Under the pieces are notes generated by a model. The model ran no database searches. It was not told where the DNA came from and was given only the letters and a program-made list of their open reading frames with translations. Made by a program: the position numbers and the translations under genes. Source: UBA931 sp036825435 (GTDB lineage Bacteria > Pseudomonadota > Gammaproteobacteria > Burkholderiales > Casimicrobiaceae). Taken from it: a stretch of DNA of 21,657 nt. Location: NCBI GenBank assembly GCA_036825435.1, contig DAISYG010000028.1:1-21657 (forward strand). The letters are read 5' to 3'. How positions within the stretch are numbered: the stretch's first letter is position 1; each line of letters opens with the position of its first letter. Below, piece by piece: positions 1 through 7,653 of this stretch.

Positions 1-197
1 GGCTTCCACCGTCAGTTTAGCAGGATGACACAGTTCAGATTACAGACTCTTTTTACATGACAATTCGCGTATCTTGTGATCGTCCAGTAATGTCACAATT
101 TCATCTTGAACAAAAAGTTTACTTCGAATCATGAGGGAAGTTGAAATAATCATTCACATGCTCCTCTATAAAAAATTGAAATATCATCATGCTGTTT
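1..197. other. AT-rich non-coding flank, possible mobile-element end
   Basis: I see no gene here. The first 120 bases are about 39% GC by hand count and hold three copies of the 5-mer TGTCA or its complement, at 26-30, 58-62 and 91-95 (the last as TGTCAC). About 0.2 would be expected by chance. Spaced TGTCA boxes near an end are typical of transposons whose transposases are related to Tn552, Tn5053, Mu and Tn7. The 8-mer TCAGTTTA at 12-19 occurs again twice in the AT-rich flank at the far end of the window. No transposase is visible, so the assignment is inference. The segment also contains the 3' non-coding region of the DUF4279 gene, with no clear intrinsic terminator. Confidence 0.3.
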
Positions 198-629
198 TTA
201 TTCAAAACAAACACCTATCGAAAAAACGACAGGAATCCCCAATTCATGAAAGACCAAGATCGATTCAATATCAACGTCAAAACAAACGCTCCTTTCATCA
301 CACATATCTTCTGCATCGCCGCCCAATATGAAAATATCGACCCAAACGTATTCAACAGAAGAAAGCTCAGATACTTGTAAAAGTTTCTTCCCGTCAAAAA
401 CTCTTCCCAAGCTTACTATTTTTTGTTTGAAGGTTTCTTGTTGTTCAGGTTTTTCTTTAGGATAATCCCAAGCCCAACTTCCAAACTTGGCAACAATTTT
501 TTTCCCCGTACACGTTGTGTGAATGCTGTTCTTAGCACTTGCACGGTTTGGCTTTATATCTAAAATTGACGTTGCCTCATCCGGCTTAAATGAATCTCCA
601 GTAATGCGTAGACAAATATATGTATTCAT
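198..629 (-). CDS. DUF4279 domain-containing protein
   Basis: The 143-residue product matches the pattern of DUF4279 proteins, which I recognise by eye: an N-terminal strand with an ITGDSF motif, then an ILDIKP motif, a central GSWAWDY segment and a leucine-rich helix. The family has no settled function, and its members are small soluble proteins often found in accessory regions. There is no signal peptide or membrane segment. I chose the ATG at 629; a TTG five codons upstream (644) is also open. Neither has a strong Shine-Dalgarno sequence. It lies 33 bp downstream of rsgA on the same strand and could be co-transcribed with it. At about 39% GC (hand count of 241-600) it is more AT-rich than the genes that follow, and it borders the TGTCA-rich flank, which suggests recent acquisition. 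Confidence 0.75.
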   Translation of the reverse strand: MNTYICLRITGDSFKPDEATSILDIKPNRASAKNSIHTTCTGKKIVAKFGSWAWDYPKEKPEQQETFKQKIVSLGRVFDGKKLLQVSELSSVEYVWVDIFILGGDAEDMCDERSVCFDVDIESILVFHELGIPVVFSIGVCFE

Positions 630-662
630 AGATACCAAATCCAATTCAATTTATGATACCCA

Positions 663-1580
663 CTAGCGCCTCACTAACTCCGCCGCTTTGCGCTCCCGAA
701 CGAGCTCATGAAACAACTGAAGGCGTTTGGGGTGAATCGCGTCATGTTCCATCGCTTCGCGAACCGCGCAACCCGGCTCTTGATCGTGCAGACAATCGCG
801 AAATTGGCATTGCGCTGCATAAGGTGCAATATCGACAAAAGCGTGTGTCAGTTCGGTAATCGATAAATGCGCCAATCCGAATACTCGCATCCCAGGTGAG
901 TCGATGATCCAACCATGTGATGCTGGCAGAAAATAAAGTGTTGCTGCGCTTGTCGTATGGCGACCGCTGTCCAACGCTTCCGAAACATCTTGCGTCTCCG
1001 CGTCCGCGTTTGGAATCAACGCATTAATCAAGGTTGATTTGCCCGCTCCTGATTGACCGATCAGCAAGTTATGCTCATCGTCCAGAAATGGCATCAAGTT
1101 TTCCGCGTTTTTTTTGGCGCAAGTTTCGACAATGCGGACATCGAGCCGAACATACGTTTCAAGACGAGCGCGTAACTCATCAAATCCGGGAAGATCATTC
1201 TTGTTGATAATCAGAGCAAATCGACAATCCGCTACTCGTGCAGCTACGATCCAGCGATTCAACAACATTTCATCGAGTGCAATATCGGGAGCGGCAACGC
1301 CAAATACTTGCGTGACATTGGCCGCAATCAGCTTTTGTTTCCACGCATCCGAACGGTAGAAAAGGCTGTGGCGCGGTGCGATGGCTTCGATAGTGCCTTC
1401 GTCACCTGTGCGAACAAAATCAACTTGGTCACCGCAAACGGGCAGCAAGCTTCTGCCCTTGAGGTGACAAATGATGGGCTGCGTTTCACCGTCGGGTATG
1501 ACCCAATATTTGCGGCGGCGGGTTTTGATGACCTGCCCGCGCACCATTTGAGTTTTTTGACCGGGTGTTTGGCTCTGCAT
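663..1580 (-). CDS. rsgA: ribosome small subunit-dependent GTPase A (RsgA)
   Basis: RsgA is a cytoplasmic GTPase that binds the 30S subunit late in assembly and helps release maturation factors. The 305-residue protein shows the circularly permuted G-domain order typical of the family: NKND (G4, about residue 127), then the P-loop GQSGAGKST (about 176), then DSPGM (G3, about 228). An N-terminal OB-fold region precedes them. The C-terminal zinc module is intact as C-x4-C-x-H-x5-C at about residues 258-271. I start at the ATG at 1580; a GTG directly before it (1583) is also in frame. The M48 protease stop ends only three bases upstream of this ATG, so translational coupling is likely. Proximity to orn on the opposite strand is a common proteobacterial arrangement. 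Confidence 0.96.
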   Translation of the reverse strand: MQSQTPGQKTQMVRGQVIKTRRRKYWVIPDGETQPIICHLKGRSLLPVCGDQVDFVRTGDEGTIEAIAPRHSLFYRSDAWKQKLIAANVTQVFGVAAPDIALDEMLLNRWIVAARVADCRFALIINKNDLPGFDELRARLETYVRLDVRIVETCAKKNAENLMPFLDDEHNLLIGQSGAGKSTLINALIPNADAETQDVSEALDSGRHTTSAATLYFLPASHGWIIDSPGMRVFGLAHLSITELTHAFVDIAPYAAQCQFRDCLHDQEPGCAVREAMEHDAIHPKRLQLFHELVRERKAAELVRR

Positions 1581-1583
1581 CAC

Positions 1584-2855
1584 TCAGCTTTGTGGAGACA
1601 TTTGCTGCAAATGCGCGATCCGAATCGCCGCAGGCGGATGCGAATCATAGAATGATGAATACAATGGATCGGGCGTTAGCGTGGATGCGTTGTCTTCATA
1701 CAGCCGCACCAGCGCACTGATCAGCGATGCGGCTGGCGTTTGTGCCGCTGCGAAGGCATCGGCTTCAAATTCATGCCGCCGCGAGTACGCCGCACCCAAT
1801 GGCGTCAACAGAAAGGTGAACACTGGCAATACGAGCAAAAACAAACTCAGCGCCACACCGGGACGCGTCAGTGCGTCGGAAACCTGCGATGCAGGAATAC
1901 CCAGCCCACTAAAGAACCATGGTTGCTGCATCAACCACGCCAGAAGCGCGAGCACGCCCAATGACAGCAACGCGGAAAACACAATCCGTTTTTTGATGTG
2001 GTGACGTTTGAAGTGCCCCAGTTCATGCGCCAGTACCGCTTCGATTTCGTCGTCGTTCAAACGATCCAGCAAGGTATCGAAAAACACCACGCGCTTGGAA
2101 CGCCCCAAGCCGGTAAAGTAAGCGTTGCCGTGTCCGCTGCGACGACTGCCGTCCATCACGAACAAACCACTCGATGTGAAACCGCAACGCTGTAATAAGC
2201 TTTCGATGCGCTGCCGTGTTTCTCCTTCCGGCAATGGTTTGAATTTGTTGAACAGCGGCGCGATCACGGTCGGATAAATCAACAGCATCGTCAACTGAAA
2301 AACCATCCACACCAGCCACGCCCACGCCCACCAATACGCACCTGCTGTGCGCATCAGCCACAGCACCAATACCAGCAGTGGCACGCCAATCAACAATCCA
2401 ACCAGCGCACCCTTCAGCAAATCCAGAACCCATAGGCGGCGCGTCATGCGGTTAAAACCGAAACGTGTTTCAATGCCGAAAGTCGCAGCATAGGAAAGCG
2501 GCAAGGTCAGCAGCGCGCCGACGAGCGAAACCAACACCAATAATGCAACATCCTGCCACAACGGCGGTAGCGATGACGTTGCTCGCATCATGAATGCCAG
2601 ACCGCCGCCGATCGTCCACAACAGCAGGATCACCATATCGACCAAAAATTCAATGCGTCCCAGCTTGTGTTTGGCAATGGTGTAATCAGCCGCTTTCTGG
2701 TGTGCGTCGAGCGTGATTTTTTCAGCAAATGCCTGCGGTACCGCATCGCGATGTGCAGCAACACAGCGCGTCTGTCGAAACGAAAGCCAATAACGTAAAG
2801 CAACAGTTACGAAAACAGCGGTTAAGAAAAGTGCGGTGAACCAAGAGAAAGTCAT
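1584..2855 (-). CDS. M48 family membrane metallopeptidase (Ste24/CAAX protease type)
   Basis: A multi-pass inner-membrane zinc protease of the Ste24-like M48 family, probably acting in membrane protein quality control; its bacterial substrates are mostly unknown. The N-terminal half has several hydrophobic segments (about residues 5-25, 70-90, 103-125, 150-175 and 178-200), as in the M48 N-terminal domain. The catalytic motif HELGH lies near residue 280, and the third zinc ligand is in the downstream RRHEFEAD motif (near 365). Two more hydrophobic segments lie between them. I prefer the ATG at 2855, because an AGGA box sits eight bases before it; at the ATG at 2864 that same box would be overlapped. 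The gene is divergent from orn and directly upstream of rsgA. It is not HtpX in the strict sense, because it is longer and carries the Ste24 N-terminal domain. Confidence 0.9.
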   Translation of the reverse strand: MTFSWFTALFLTAVFVTVALRYWLSFRQTRCVAAHRDAVPQAFAEKITLDAHQKAADYTIAKHKLGRIEFLVDMVILLLWTIGGGLAFMMRATSSLPPLWQDVALLVLVSLVGALLTLPLSYAATFGIETRFGFNRMTRRLWVLDLLKGALVGLLIGVPLLVLVLWLMRTAGAYWWAWAWLVWMVFQLTMLLIYPTVIAPLFNKFKPLPEGETRQRIESLLQRCGFTSSGLFVMDGSRRSGHGNAYFTGLGRSKRVVFFDTLLDRLNDDEIEAVLAHELGHFKRHHIKKRIVFSALLSLGVLALLAWLMQQPWFFSGLGIPASQVSDALTRPGVALSLFLLVLPVFTFLLTPLGAAYSRRHEFEADAFAAAQTPAASLISALVRLYEDNASTLTPDPLYSSFYDSHPPAAIRIAHLQQMSPQS

Positions 2856-2937
2856 CAAAATCATCCTGAATTATGGGTACGAATGTGCGACAATGGAAAT
2901 TATATTGTACGTGAACCACGCTTGAAGAGGAAACGAA
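2856..2937. promoter_or_regulatory. divergent M48 protease / orn promoter region
   Basis: This 82-bp gap separates two divergent genes and must hold the start signals for both. On the plus strand a TATATT at 2901-2906 is a fair -10 box for orn, but I see no good -35 at the right distance. The orn ribosome binding site GAAGAGGA (2924-2931) is strong and lies six bases before the ATG. On the minus strand AGGA (2867-2864) serves the M48 start at 2855. No terminator or large dyad is visible. Confidence 0.45.
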
Positions 2938-3495
2938 ATGACAGACACCGCAACACGCTTCATCTGGATTGATCTGGAAATGACCGGCCTGCGCCCGGAC
3001 TCTGACCGCATTCTTGAAGTTGCGATGGTTGTCACCGATCAGGATTTGAACACCGTTGCCGAATCGCCGTCGTGGGTCGTCCATCAGAGCGACGAATGTC
3101 TGAACGCGATGGATACATGGAATCAAACCATGCATGGCCGCTCCGGTTTGATCGATCGTGTGAAGGCTTCTGCTCTGTCAGAAGCCGATGTTGAGCGAGC
3201 GGCGCTCGCTTTTCTTGCGCCGTTAATTCCGAAAAATATTTCGCCGATGTGCGGCAACAGTATTTGCCAAGATCGTCGTTTCATGGCGCGCTGGATGCCC
3301 GAGCTGGAAGCGTATTTTCACTATCGCAATCTGGACGTATCAACGCTCAAGGAATTGTGCAAACGCTGGCGTCCCGATATTGCGCGCGGCTTCAACAAAG
3401 AAACCCGCCACGAAGCACTTGCCGATGTGTATGAATCCATCGACGAAATAAAATATTATCGAACGCACTTTTTGCGCCTCAACGAAAGCAATTAG
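2938..3495 (+). CDS. orn: oligoribonuclease
   Basis: Orn is the cytoplasmic 3'-5' exoribonuclease that finishes RNA decay by hydrolysing dinucleotides, including pGpG from cyclic di-GMP turnover. The 185-residue protein has the family's usual length and the DEDDh exonuclease motifs: WIDLEMTGL with Asp12 and Glu14, a middle block around the MDTWNQTMHGRSGL segment, MCGNSICQDRRF, and the C-terminal HEALADVYESI with the catalytic His and Asp. The start is well supported by a GAAGAGGA box. It lies divergent from the M48 gene and rsgA, and 13 bases upstream of the Nudix gene, with which it is probably co-transcribed. Confidence 0.97.
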   Translation: MTDTATRFIWIDLEMTGLRPDSDRILEVAMVVTDQDLNTVAESPSWVVHQSDECLNAMDTWNQTMHGRSGLIDRVKASALSEADVERAALAFLAPLIPKNISPMCGNSICQDRRFMARWMPELEAYFHYRNLDVSTLKELCKRWRPDIARGFNKETRHEALADVYESIDEIKYYRTHFLRLNESN

Positions 3496-3508
3496 CTGGA
3501 CACGCATC

Positions 3509-4042
3509 ATGAACATGAACTTCTGTAACCAATGCGCCGGAAAGCTCGAATTACGCGTGCCCGAAGACGATAATCGTCCGCGTTATGTTTGCACTTCGTG
3601 TGGCGCCATCCATTACCAAAATCCCGTTATCGTTGTCGGCACCATTCCGGTGTGGGAAGATAAAGTGTTGTTGTGCAAACGAGCCATCGAGCCGCGTTAT
3701 GGCTTTTGGACGTTACCGGCAGGGTTTCAGGAAATCGACGAATCCGTTGACGATGGCGCACTACGAGAAACACGGGAAGAAGCGCGCGCCGATGCCGAGA
3801 TCGAACAACTGTTCACAGTATTAAGCGTGCCCAAAATCGGACAGGTTCATTTGATGTTCCGGGCACGTCTCGTCAAGCCGGAGTTTTCATCGGGAGCAGA
3901 AAGCCTCGAAGTACGCCTTTTCGCTGAAGATGAAATCCCGTGGGATGATATTGCTTTTCGTACCGTCAGCCACACTTTGCGTTGTTTTTTCGATGACCGC
4001 AAACAAAAGCAATATCGGCTGCATGTAGAAACACTTGCGTAA
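3509..4042 (+). CDS. Nudix hydrolase with N-terminal zinc ribbon
   Basis: The 177-residue protein starts with a zinc ribbon (Cys6, Cys9, Cys28, Cys31) followed by a Nudix fold. The Nudix box begins at GFQEIDESVDDGAL and continues RETREEARA. It fits G-x5-E-x7-RE-U-x-EE, but the usual Gly near the end of the box is an Arg. The metal-binding RE..EE core is intact, so I expect an active pyrophosphohydrolase on a nucleoside diphosphate-linked substrate, which I cannot name. The ribbon resembles that of NudC, but the protein is shorter than NudC, so I do not give that symbol. It follows orn by 13 bases, with a CTGGA box eight bases before the first ATG; an ATG two codons later is possible. It converges on pqiC with only seven bases between stops. 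Confidence 0.88.
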   Translation: MNMNFCNQCAGKLELRVPEDDNRPRYVCTSCGAIHYQNPVIVVGTIPVWEDKVLLCKRAIEPRYGFWTLPAGFQEIDESVDDGALRETREEARADAEIEQLFTVLSVPKIGQVHLMFRARLVKPEFSSGAESLEVRLFAEDEIPWDDIAFRTVSHTLRCFFDDRKQKQYRLHVETLA

Positions 4043-4049
4043 TTGTGAA

Positions 4050-4649
4050 TTATTGTTTCGCTTGTTGGATGGTGCTTGCGATTTCCTGAGAAACTACGGC
4101 TAACGCACGGCTAAACGCTGCTGCAACTTCTGCCATATCGTCACCCTGTACCTTTTCGGTCAGTCTCGTACGGCGTGCAACTGATACACCGTTTTCTCCG
4201 TGACGTTGAATACGCCATTGCACATCCAACACCACCGCTTCACTGATCGTCGCATCAAAGGCTTGTACATCCAGCAGCACATCAAAATCGGCTTCACCCA
4301 ACGCCAATTGCTGAGGATATGCCGCAACCTGCGCATCGGGAAGTTGCGACGATATATTGAGCGCGACCACGCGCGGGATTTCGCTTTTCAGCGATTCTGC
4401 CCAACGTTGGTTTTCATGAACGCGAACCTCATTCGCGCCTTCCCGCGTCACCATGGCCGTGCGGTTGACGGAGTCGGGAATCGTCGCCATGCCAACCACA
4501 ACACGATACTTCGGTGCTCCGGAAGTCTGCGTCGTTTGCTCTGCATTCACGGCGTTCAATGTATAAAATTGCGTTGCCGGAGAGGTTGCGCATCCCGTCA
4601 ACAACAAACATAGCGTTCCGAACAGAAAGCCCATAATTGAATGTTTCAT
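4050..4649 (-). CDS. pqiC: PqiC-type outer-membrane lipoprotein
   Basis: This is the lipoprotein partner of the PqiABC envelope-spanning system (ABC-type transport auxiliary lipoprotein family). In E. coli, PqiC sits in the outer membrane and docks the PqiB tube for lipid transfer between membranes. The 199-residue product has a clear lipoprotein signal: a hydrophobic stretch ending in the lipobox LLTGC, with the lipidated Cys at residue 20. There is no Asp after the Cys, which fits outer-membrane sorting. The body contains the YTLNAV and RWAESLKSEIPR segments typical of the family. Its ATG overlaps the pqiB stop by one base (TGATG), so translation is coupled. It is the last gene of the operon, and no terminator is visible in the seven-base gap to the convergent Nudix gene. 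Confidence 0.92.
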   Translation of the reverse strand: MKHSIMGFLFGTLCLLLTGCATSPATQFYTLNAVNAEQTTQTSGAPKYRVVVGMATIPDSVNRTAMVTREGANEVRVHENQRWAESLKSEIPRVVALNISSQLPDAQVAAYPQQLALGEADFDVLLDVQAFDATISEAVVLDVQWRIQRHGENGVSVARRTRLTEKVQGDDMAEVAAAFSRALAVVSQEIASTIQQAKQ

Positions 4650-6277
4650 CAGCGGTTTTCCTCCTTCGGTTTGCCGCGCAACAATGATTCGGGATGTTGC
4701 GATAAATATTCCGTCAGGTCGCGTATGGATTGCGCGGTACGCGAAACTTCTCTTAATGCATCGCGTAGTTCCTGTTGCACCGGCGAATCCTGCTCCAGCA
4801 AGCGATTCGATTTCTCCAACGTCTTCTGCGCGTCTTCCACCGCCGCCGAAACCTGTGGCGCAATGTCTTGATCAAGGTGCAGAATCAATGTTTGTGCACT
4901 GTCGATCGTTTCCTTCAACGTCTGCAATGTGGTACGCAGGTCACCGACCAAATCGCCATAGGGTATTTGCTCCAGTTTTCTCAGAATGGTCGTCAGCGAG
5001 GTTTGTACGCTTTGCAAATCACCAGCAACCGTCGGCAAGATCATCGGCGTTGCCGTCGTATTTAATGTTGCTTTTCCGCTATCCGGAAAAAAGTCGAGCA
5101 TGATGTAAAGACGTCCGGTCAGAAGATTGCTGGTACGCATCTGCGCACGCAAACCCGATTCCACCAATTGCTTCATGATTTCCAATCGCTCCTGCGCCGC
5201 GAACGGTTTGTGCCTGCTAACCGAGGCATATGAATCCAGCCAGCCCGGATACAACACGATTTTAACCGGGATCGTGATGTGTTTTTTCTGATCATCAAAA
5301 GCAATATTGACCGAAACAACTTCACCAACCGGAATGCCGAGCAATTCTACCGGTGCGCCCGGGTTCAGACCATGCACTGATTCGGTAAAAATTACTTCAT
5401 ATTCAGTACCTTGATCAAGCTGCTTTCTGAACGCTTCCTTCTGATCACGATAAAGGATGAACGCCGTTTTTTCTTCCGCCTGTCCGCTATCTTCATGTTC
5501 TTCCGGCGTCGCAAACGCGATACCGCCCATGATGATTGATGCCAACGATTGTGTGGACAATTCAAAACCGTCCGTGCCAACCGTCACATCAAAACCGCTT
5601 GCCGGCCAGAAGCGTGTTTCGTTGAGGACAAAATGATCGTAAGGCGCGTGAATGAAAATATCGACGGAAACATGGTTACCATCCTCGTCCAGACGATACG
5701 CCACCACCTCGCCGACATTGATACGACGATAATAAACCGGCGAACCATAATCAATCGAGCCGAGATCACGCGCTTTCAACGTGAATGTTTTGCCAGGCTT
5801 GTTGTACGTCAGCACCGGCGGCGTGTTCAAACCGACAAACTCAGTACTCTTCTGTGCGCTGCTGCCCTCTTCGACGCCGATATAAGCACCGGATAATAAT
5901 GTATTCAACCCCGAAACGCCGCCGCTGCCAATGCGCGCCTTCACCACCCAAAACTGGGTGTCTTCGCGCAATAAAGGTTCGGTTTTTTTGTCCAGTTGCG
6001 CGATGACTTTCACTTCTTCATGATTGTCCGACAAGCGAATTTCCTGCACCACACCAATATCGACATCCTTGTATTTGATTTTGGTTCGTTTGACCTCAAG
6101 GCTTTCAGCGGTATCGAAGACAATCGTGATCGTCGGTCCCTGATTGAGAATCGCGGAAACAGCCAGCCATCCGCCGGTGAGTGCGGCAATCAATGGAATG
6201 ATCCAGACAATCGACAGCGTCCAAGGTCTTTTTTTATGAACCACTGCTTTAGGCAATGAAGCAGGCGTTTCATTCAT
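4649..6277 (-). CDS. pqiB: PqiB, MCE-domain (MlaD family) tunnel protein
   Basis: PqiB is anchored in the inner membrane and forms a periplasm-spanning tube of stacked MCE rings that is thought to carry lipids between membranes. The 542-residue product has one N-terminal membrane segment (about residues 22-45), then three MCE repeats. Their starts can be seen at GPTITIVFDTAESLEV, KTFTLKARDLGSIDYG and EYEVIFTESVHGLNPG. A C-terminal heptad-rich region of roughly 100 residues is likely a coiled coil, as in E. coli PqiB (546 residues). I prefer the ATG at 6277, since AAGGAG lies six bases ahead; the adjacent ATG at 6280 is only three bases away from it. The start overlaps the end of the upstream pqiA gene by eight bases. 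Confidence 0.95.
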   Translation of the reverse strand: MNETPASLPKAVVHKKRPWTLSIVWIIPLIAALTGGWLAVSAILNQGPTITIVFDTAESLEVKRTKIKYKDVDIGVVQEIRLSDNHEEVKVIAQLDKKTEPLLREDTQFWVVKARIGSGGVSGLNTLLSGAYIGVEEGSSAQKSTEFVGLNTPPVLTYNKPGKTFTLKARDLGSIDYGSPVYYRRINVGEVVAYRLDEDGNHVSVDIFIHAPYDHFVLNETRFWPASGFDVTVGTDGFELSTQSLASIIMGGIAFATPEEHEDSGQAEEKTAFILYRDQKEAFRKQLDQGTEYEVIFTESVHGLNPGAPVELLGIPVGEVVSVNIAFDDQKKHITIPVKIVLYPGWLDSYASVSRHKPFAAQERLEIMKQLVESGLRAQMRTSNLLTGRLYIMLDFFPDSGKATLNTTATPMILPTVAGDLQSVQTSLTTILRKLEQIPYGDLVGDLRTTLQTLKETIDSAQTLILHLDQDIAPQVSAAVEDAQKTLEKSNRLLEQDSPVQQELRDALREVSRTAQSIRDLTEYLSQHPESLLRGKPKEENR

Positions 6278-6938
6278 CATCGTCTCCTTTTTGAGCACTA
6301 TCTCTTTCCACCGCATCCCAGATCAAGCGTGGATCAAATGATTGCGCTGCGAACATTGTCAATACAACAACTGAGCCAAAGGCAATGGCGCCCAAGCCAA
6401 CATGAATACTCATCAGTGAACCGAATGTGATCAATGCCGCCATCAGCGAAACCACATAAACATCGAGCATCGACCATTTGCCGATCATCTCCACCGCGCG
6501 GTATAAACGTGTGCGCTGCAAAGGCCGCCAAGTCGAACGCATTTGAATACTCAACAGCAACACGGCAAGTGCGATCAGTTTACTCATCGGGATCACGAAG
6601 CTCGCAATGAAAATCAGAATCGCCAAATCCCACGAGCCACTTGTCCACATATAAACAACGCCGCCCATGATTGTGTTGTAATCCGTCGCGCCCAGATAAG
6701 TGGTTTCCATCACCGGCAACAGGTTGGCGGGAAGGTAAAGAATGCACGCGGCGATCAGGAACGCCCATGTCGTGGAAACACTGGCGGATTTGCGCAGATA
6801 CAACGTTGTGCCGCATCGTGGACAATAGCTTTTCTCGTCAGCGTAACCGATATGCGACACCATATCGCACGTTGGGCAGCGCGCGTATCCCATTTGCGCG
6901 GCGCTATAACGAATTGGGTCAAACGTATGCGCGCTCAT
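6270..6938 (-). CDS. pqiA: PqiA family protein, second unit
   Basis: PqiA is the inner-membrane partner of PqiB. In E. coli one polypeptide contains two similar halves; here each half is a separate gene, and this one matches the second half. The 222-residue product starts with a zinc ribbon (Cys21, Cys24, Cys39, Cys42) followed by about four membrane segments, including one ending in LPANLLPVMETT, a PqiA-style signature. I chose the ATG at 6938 because an AAGAGG box lies nine bases upstream; the longer frame back to 6989 runs deep into the preceding gene. It overlaps that gene by 20 bases and runs eight bases into pqiB, so the operon is tightly coupled. The acidic C-terminus (GDDDE) is encoded by bases that also hold the pqiB ribosome binding site. 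Confidence 0.92.
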   Translation of the reverse strand: MSAHTFDPIRYSAAQMGYARCPTCDMVSHIGYADEKSYCPRCGTTLYLRKSASVSTTWAFLIAACILYLPANLLPVMETTYLGATDYNTIMGGVVYMWTSGSWDLAILIFIASFVIPMSKLIALAVLLLSIQMRSTWRPLQRTRLYRAVEMIGKWSMLDVYVVSLMAALITFGSLMSIHVGLGAIAFGSVVVLTMFAAQSFDPRLIWDAVERDSAQKGDDDE

Positions 6939-7563
6939 AACATTCAACCTCTTTTCCCGAAAGCTTTTCATAATAACGCCACAAATCATAAGCGTTGATG
7001 CTCGACGCGATCATCGCCAGCAAAATCATCGTCGCCGCAAACGCCCACGCGGCAATACCGATTTTCACCGACACCATCTGATTCAGTTTGACGAACGAAA
7101 CGACCACGCCGAGAATCAGCACTTCGGTCATGACCCAAGGCAACGAATAACGCGCCACACGGAAAAACCATGAAAAGCCCCAGGGGATATAGCCGAAGCG
7201 CAGCGATAAAAACAAATAGAATATTGAGCCAAGCATCAAGACCGGTGCAATCAACGCCGTTATCAACACCATCGCACTGACCAACACCATATCCTGTGCG
7301 TACATAATGCGCACGGTATCCAACAACGTCGCGTGTGTCGTCAGACTTTGCAGACGAATCGAAAGGATCGGATAAATATTGGCAATCGTCAGCGTGATCA
7401 ATGCGGCTATTGTCAACGCCAACGCAAAATCGAAATTGGTTTCAGCGCGCGCGCCCAACACCGCGTTGCAGCGCGTACAACGCATCGTTTCTCCGGGCGC
7501 AAGCGGTTCCGCGATTTGCAGTAAATCGCAATCATGGCAGGCAACCCAATGTTGTGTTTTCAT
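6919..7563 (-). CDS. pqiA: PqiA family protein, first unit
   Basis: This is the first gene of the pqi operon and corresponds to the N-terminal half of E. coli PqiA. The 214-residue product has an N-terminal zinc ribbon with Cys9, Cys12, Cys29 and Cys32, then four hydrophobic segments, the first ending in an ANIYPILSI motif like the LPVM region of its partner. The ribbon should face the cytoplasm and the membrane bundle should associate with PqiB. The ATG at 7563 lacks a strong Shine-Dalgarno sequence. Its 3' end overlaps the second pqiA gene by 20 bases in another frame. Both halves look complete, so I read this as an ancestral split arrangement and not a frameshift. Confidence 0.92.
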   Translation of the reverse strand: MKTQHWVACHDCDLLQIAEPLAPGETMRCTRCNAVLGARAETNFDFALALTIAALITLTIANIYPILSIRLQSLTTHATLLDTVRIMYAQDMVLVSAMVLITALIAPVLMLGSIFYLFLSLRFGYIPWGFSWFFRVARYSLPWVMTEVLILGVVVSFVKLNQMVSVKIGIAAWAFAATMILLAMIASSINAYDLWRYYEKLSGKEVECYERAYV

Positions 7564-7586
7564 GAAGCGTACCGATCACTGACAAA

Positions 7587-7634
7587 ATGATAAACCTAGT
7601 GTTCAATATACCGTCAATCAACGTTTCAAACGTT
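7587..7634 (-). promoter_or_regulatory. putative pqi operon promoter with upstream palindrome
   Basis: In the 90-bp gap between moeA and the pqi operon, the minus strand reads TTGACG (7617-7612) and TATCAT (7592-7587), separated by 19 bases. These are good boxes with slightly long spacing. Just upstream of the -35 lies a perfect palindrome, AACGTTTCAAACGTT (7620-7634), with 7-bp arms around one base. Its position suggests an operator for an activator or repressor. The one-base centre argues against an RNA hairpin, although a T-run follows it on the plus strand. E. coli pqi is induced by paraquat through SoxS; I do not claim that here. Confidence 0.4.
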
Positions 7635-7653
7635 TTTTATCGTAACACAATCG

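Noticed and set aside
131..380. Two short plus-strand open frames (66 and 63 codons) at the left edge
   Set aside because: They overlap the DUF4279 gene on the opposite strand, overlap each other in different frames, and have no convincing ribosome binding site or domain.
2828..2837. AAAGTGCGGT, the core of the Pasteurellaceae DNA uptake sequence
   Set aside because: I noticed only one copy, inside the M48 gene. An uptake-sequence genome would show many copies in 21 kb.
4043..4049. A bidirectional terminator between the convergent Nudix and pqiC genes
   Set aside because: Only seven bases separate the stops, and I find no GC-rich dyad with flanking T-runs around them.
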